Origin: Lamellibrachia columna
Taxonomy: Eukaryota > Annelida > Polychaeta > Sabellida > Siboglinidae
DNA: 64,000 bases
Direction: 5' to 3'
Assembly: GCA_963662155.1 (NCBI GenBank)
Contig: OY759268.1
Span: 1,211,001-1,275,000 of the forward strand
In this document: positions 62,880 to 64,000 of the stretch, in pieces
Numbering within the stretch: position 1 is the stretch's first letter
Layout of the letters: every line of letters begins with the position of its first letter
Position numbers and translations under genes: made by a program
Notes under the pieces: model-generated
What the model was told of the DNA's origin: nothing
The model's input: only the letters and a program-made list of their open reading frames with translations
Database searches by the model: none

Positions 62880-63440
62880 TTAATTATCCACTCAAATCCC
62901 ACGTACGCAAGCTTTCGGCGTCTCCCTTCTAGGAATCTACGAATCCGCCACCTTACTGAAGGCTTCCCTGCACGGACGACGTAGTTAACCGAGTCTCATT
63001 AGTGCCACAGTTGAGCGGACTCCGACTGTTCTGTTGACAACGACAATTCAATATTTGTACCGCGCGTGTCGACTCTCGGCGACTTCTGCCCGGTGGGTTC
63101 GTGGCCGACTCGACCAGCCCGGCAACCAGTCGTCAACATTCAGCGCGTTGCTAGCGAGTTTCACCGGACGTGTCGATTAGGTTGAAAGATTGCCGTGTTC
63201 ACGCACGGGAAGCTAGCCGAGAGGAATCTAAAAGCCGGTCCTGTTTCTCGCGACAGCGTTAACAACAGATCGATACCGAATGTCGCAGTGTGATTCACAG
63301 CGACACTATTGTTTCCAGCTGTGCAGTCACCGTAACAGAGTCTGCAATCGTAAAAAATAGCAAAGAAAATCGATTGATGTTAATTAGCATACGACTTTAA
63401 ATGACATAGTTCAGCTGGTAACATATAATCGTCATACAGT
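62880..63440. other. Non-repetitive, CpG-richer stretch; possible exon or promoter
   Basis: Unlike the surrounding arrays this stretch is unique and less AT-rich, with many CpG (for example 63,060-63,250). I found no long open frame and no recognised protein. It could be a 5' untranslated exon or promoter of a neighbouring gene. Confidence 0.25.
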
Positions 63441-63508
63441 AGCATCGTGTACGACATACTGAATACAGCAACATCTGTATTTGCCAAATTTACTTTAATA
63501 CAGCTAAC

Positions 63509-63511
63509 GTG

Positions 63512-63574
<63 letters not shown>

Positions 63575-63636
63575 ATGCGCTATGCATGTATGTATGTATG
63601 TATGTATGTATGTATGTATGTATGTATGTATGTACC
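63509..63636. repeat. (GCGT)n and (ATGT)n microsatellites
   Basis: About 16 GCGT units, a short junction, then about 13 TATG units. Confidence 0.97.
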
Positions 63637-63639
63637 GGT

Positions 63640-64000
63640 ATGGGGGTGTGTGCCAAGGGTCTCAACTTCCCATCTCCCACCTATTTTTAAGGCTAATCTC
63701 CCACACATTTTTAGGACCAACCTTCCACCGCCCACTTCCTGCTTCACCCCTCAAGTATGTATGTTACTCCTCATAGATGCTTTGCATCTCGGACGTAAAA
63801 TTTCACAGGGGTTCATCTACGACCCCACGATGCAATTGTGACATTTATTTTTTTTCGAAATCACCCCACTATTACCATGAATCGTAGAATTACCCTGAAT
63901 AGTAGATTGTTTACAACGCTATGTGTGTTTTCTACGAGTGTTCTAAGTTACGTAAACCGTCCACTGCACAGTTGCAATGACGTAACAAGTCGTAAGCAAC
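63640..64000. other. Window end: possible dispersed repeat, otherwise unassigned
   Basis: CCCACCTATTTTTAAGGCTAA and TTTTTAGGACCAACCTTCCA resemble 10,340-10,380, so a dispersed element is possible. A CATCTCGGACGTAAAATTTC stretch near 63,784 also resembles ATCTCGGGCGCCAAACTTTC at 58,806. No gene recognised. Confidence 0.35.

Overview
The window is animal nuclear DNA: multi-exon genes with GT/AG introns, CR1-like non-LTR retrotransposons, a tRNA-derived SINE, a TA-flanked DNA transposon and very many minisatellites. An alpha-3-clade importin gene, a nidogen-type (NIDO) extracellular domain and a ZNF862-like zinc-finger fragment suit a marine invertebrate, perhaps a mollusc or other lophotrochozoan. 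That placement is inference only. Most long open frames here are tandem arrays whose period is a multiple of three, so they are open on both strands and are not genes.

Left third (1-17,200), minus strand: the 5' two-thirds of an importin alpha gene (KPNA3/KPNA4 clade). Nine exons code for about 340 residues: the importin-beta-binding domain and the first armadillo repeats. All exon phases agree. The 3' exons lie beyond position 1. Most introns are filled by different minisatellites. Intron 7 holds a pogo/Tigger-like insertion that splits one minisatellite, intron 3 a SINE, and intron 2 a ZNF862-like open frame and a LINE fragment. Two introns carry duplicated pieces of the exon edges themselves.

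17,200-27,500: a decayed CR1-like LINE (18.6-19.9 kb), several minisatellites, and pieces of a NIDO-domain gene on the plus strand (21.8-23.5 kb). The last putative exon runs into a 2.4-kb array of 41-bp units, each with a copy of an exon end and its GTGAGA splice donor.

27,500-52,500: a large non-coding structure. A 10,238-bp block (27,586-37,823) is repeated immediately at 37,824-48,061, with no difference at the sites sampled. It holds 2.0-2.2-kb sub-units and long arrays of about 29 bp in both orientations. The outer flanks are a long inverted repeat (about 29.3-31.4 kb against 50.4-52.5 kb). These arms are packed with motifs resembling sites for CTCF, NF-Y, USF, CREB, octamer factors, nuclear receptors (DR1) and Grainyhead. 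The CTCF-like motifs point inward from both arms. This is the best candidate for something undescribed.

52,500-64,000: a LINE on the minus strand (tandem 5' monomers with YY1-like sites, N-terminal region expanded by a 26-bp array, endonuclease fragments) interrupted by the 3' part of a CR1-like LINE; a 2.6-kb array of 63-bp units; a putative last exon of a single-pass membrane protein (59.6-60.0 kb, minus); a further CR1-like tail; and more minisatellites and microsatellites. The functional genes visible are the importin gene and possibly the membrane-protein and NIDO genes. No operon-like or cooperative gene set is present.
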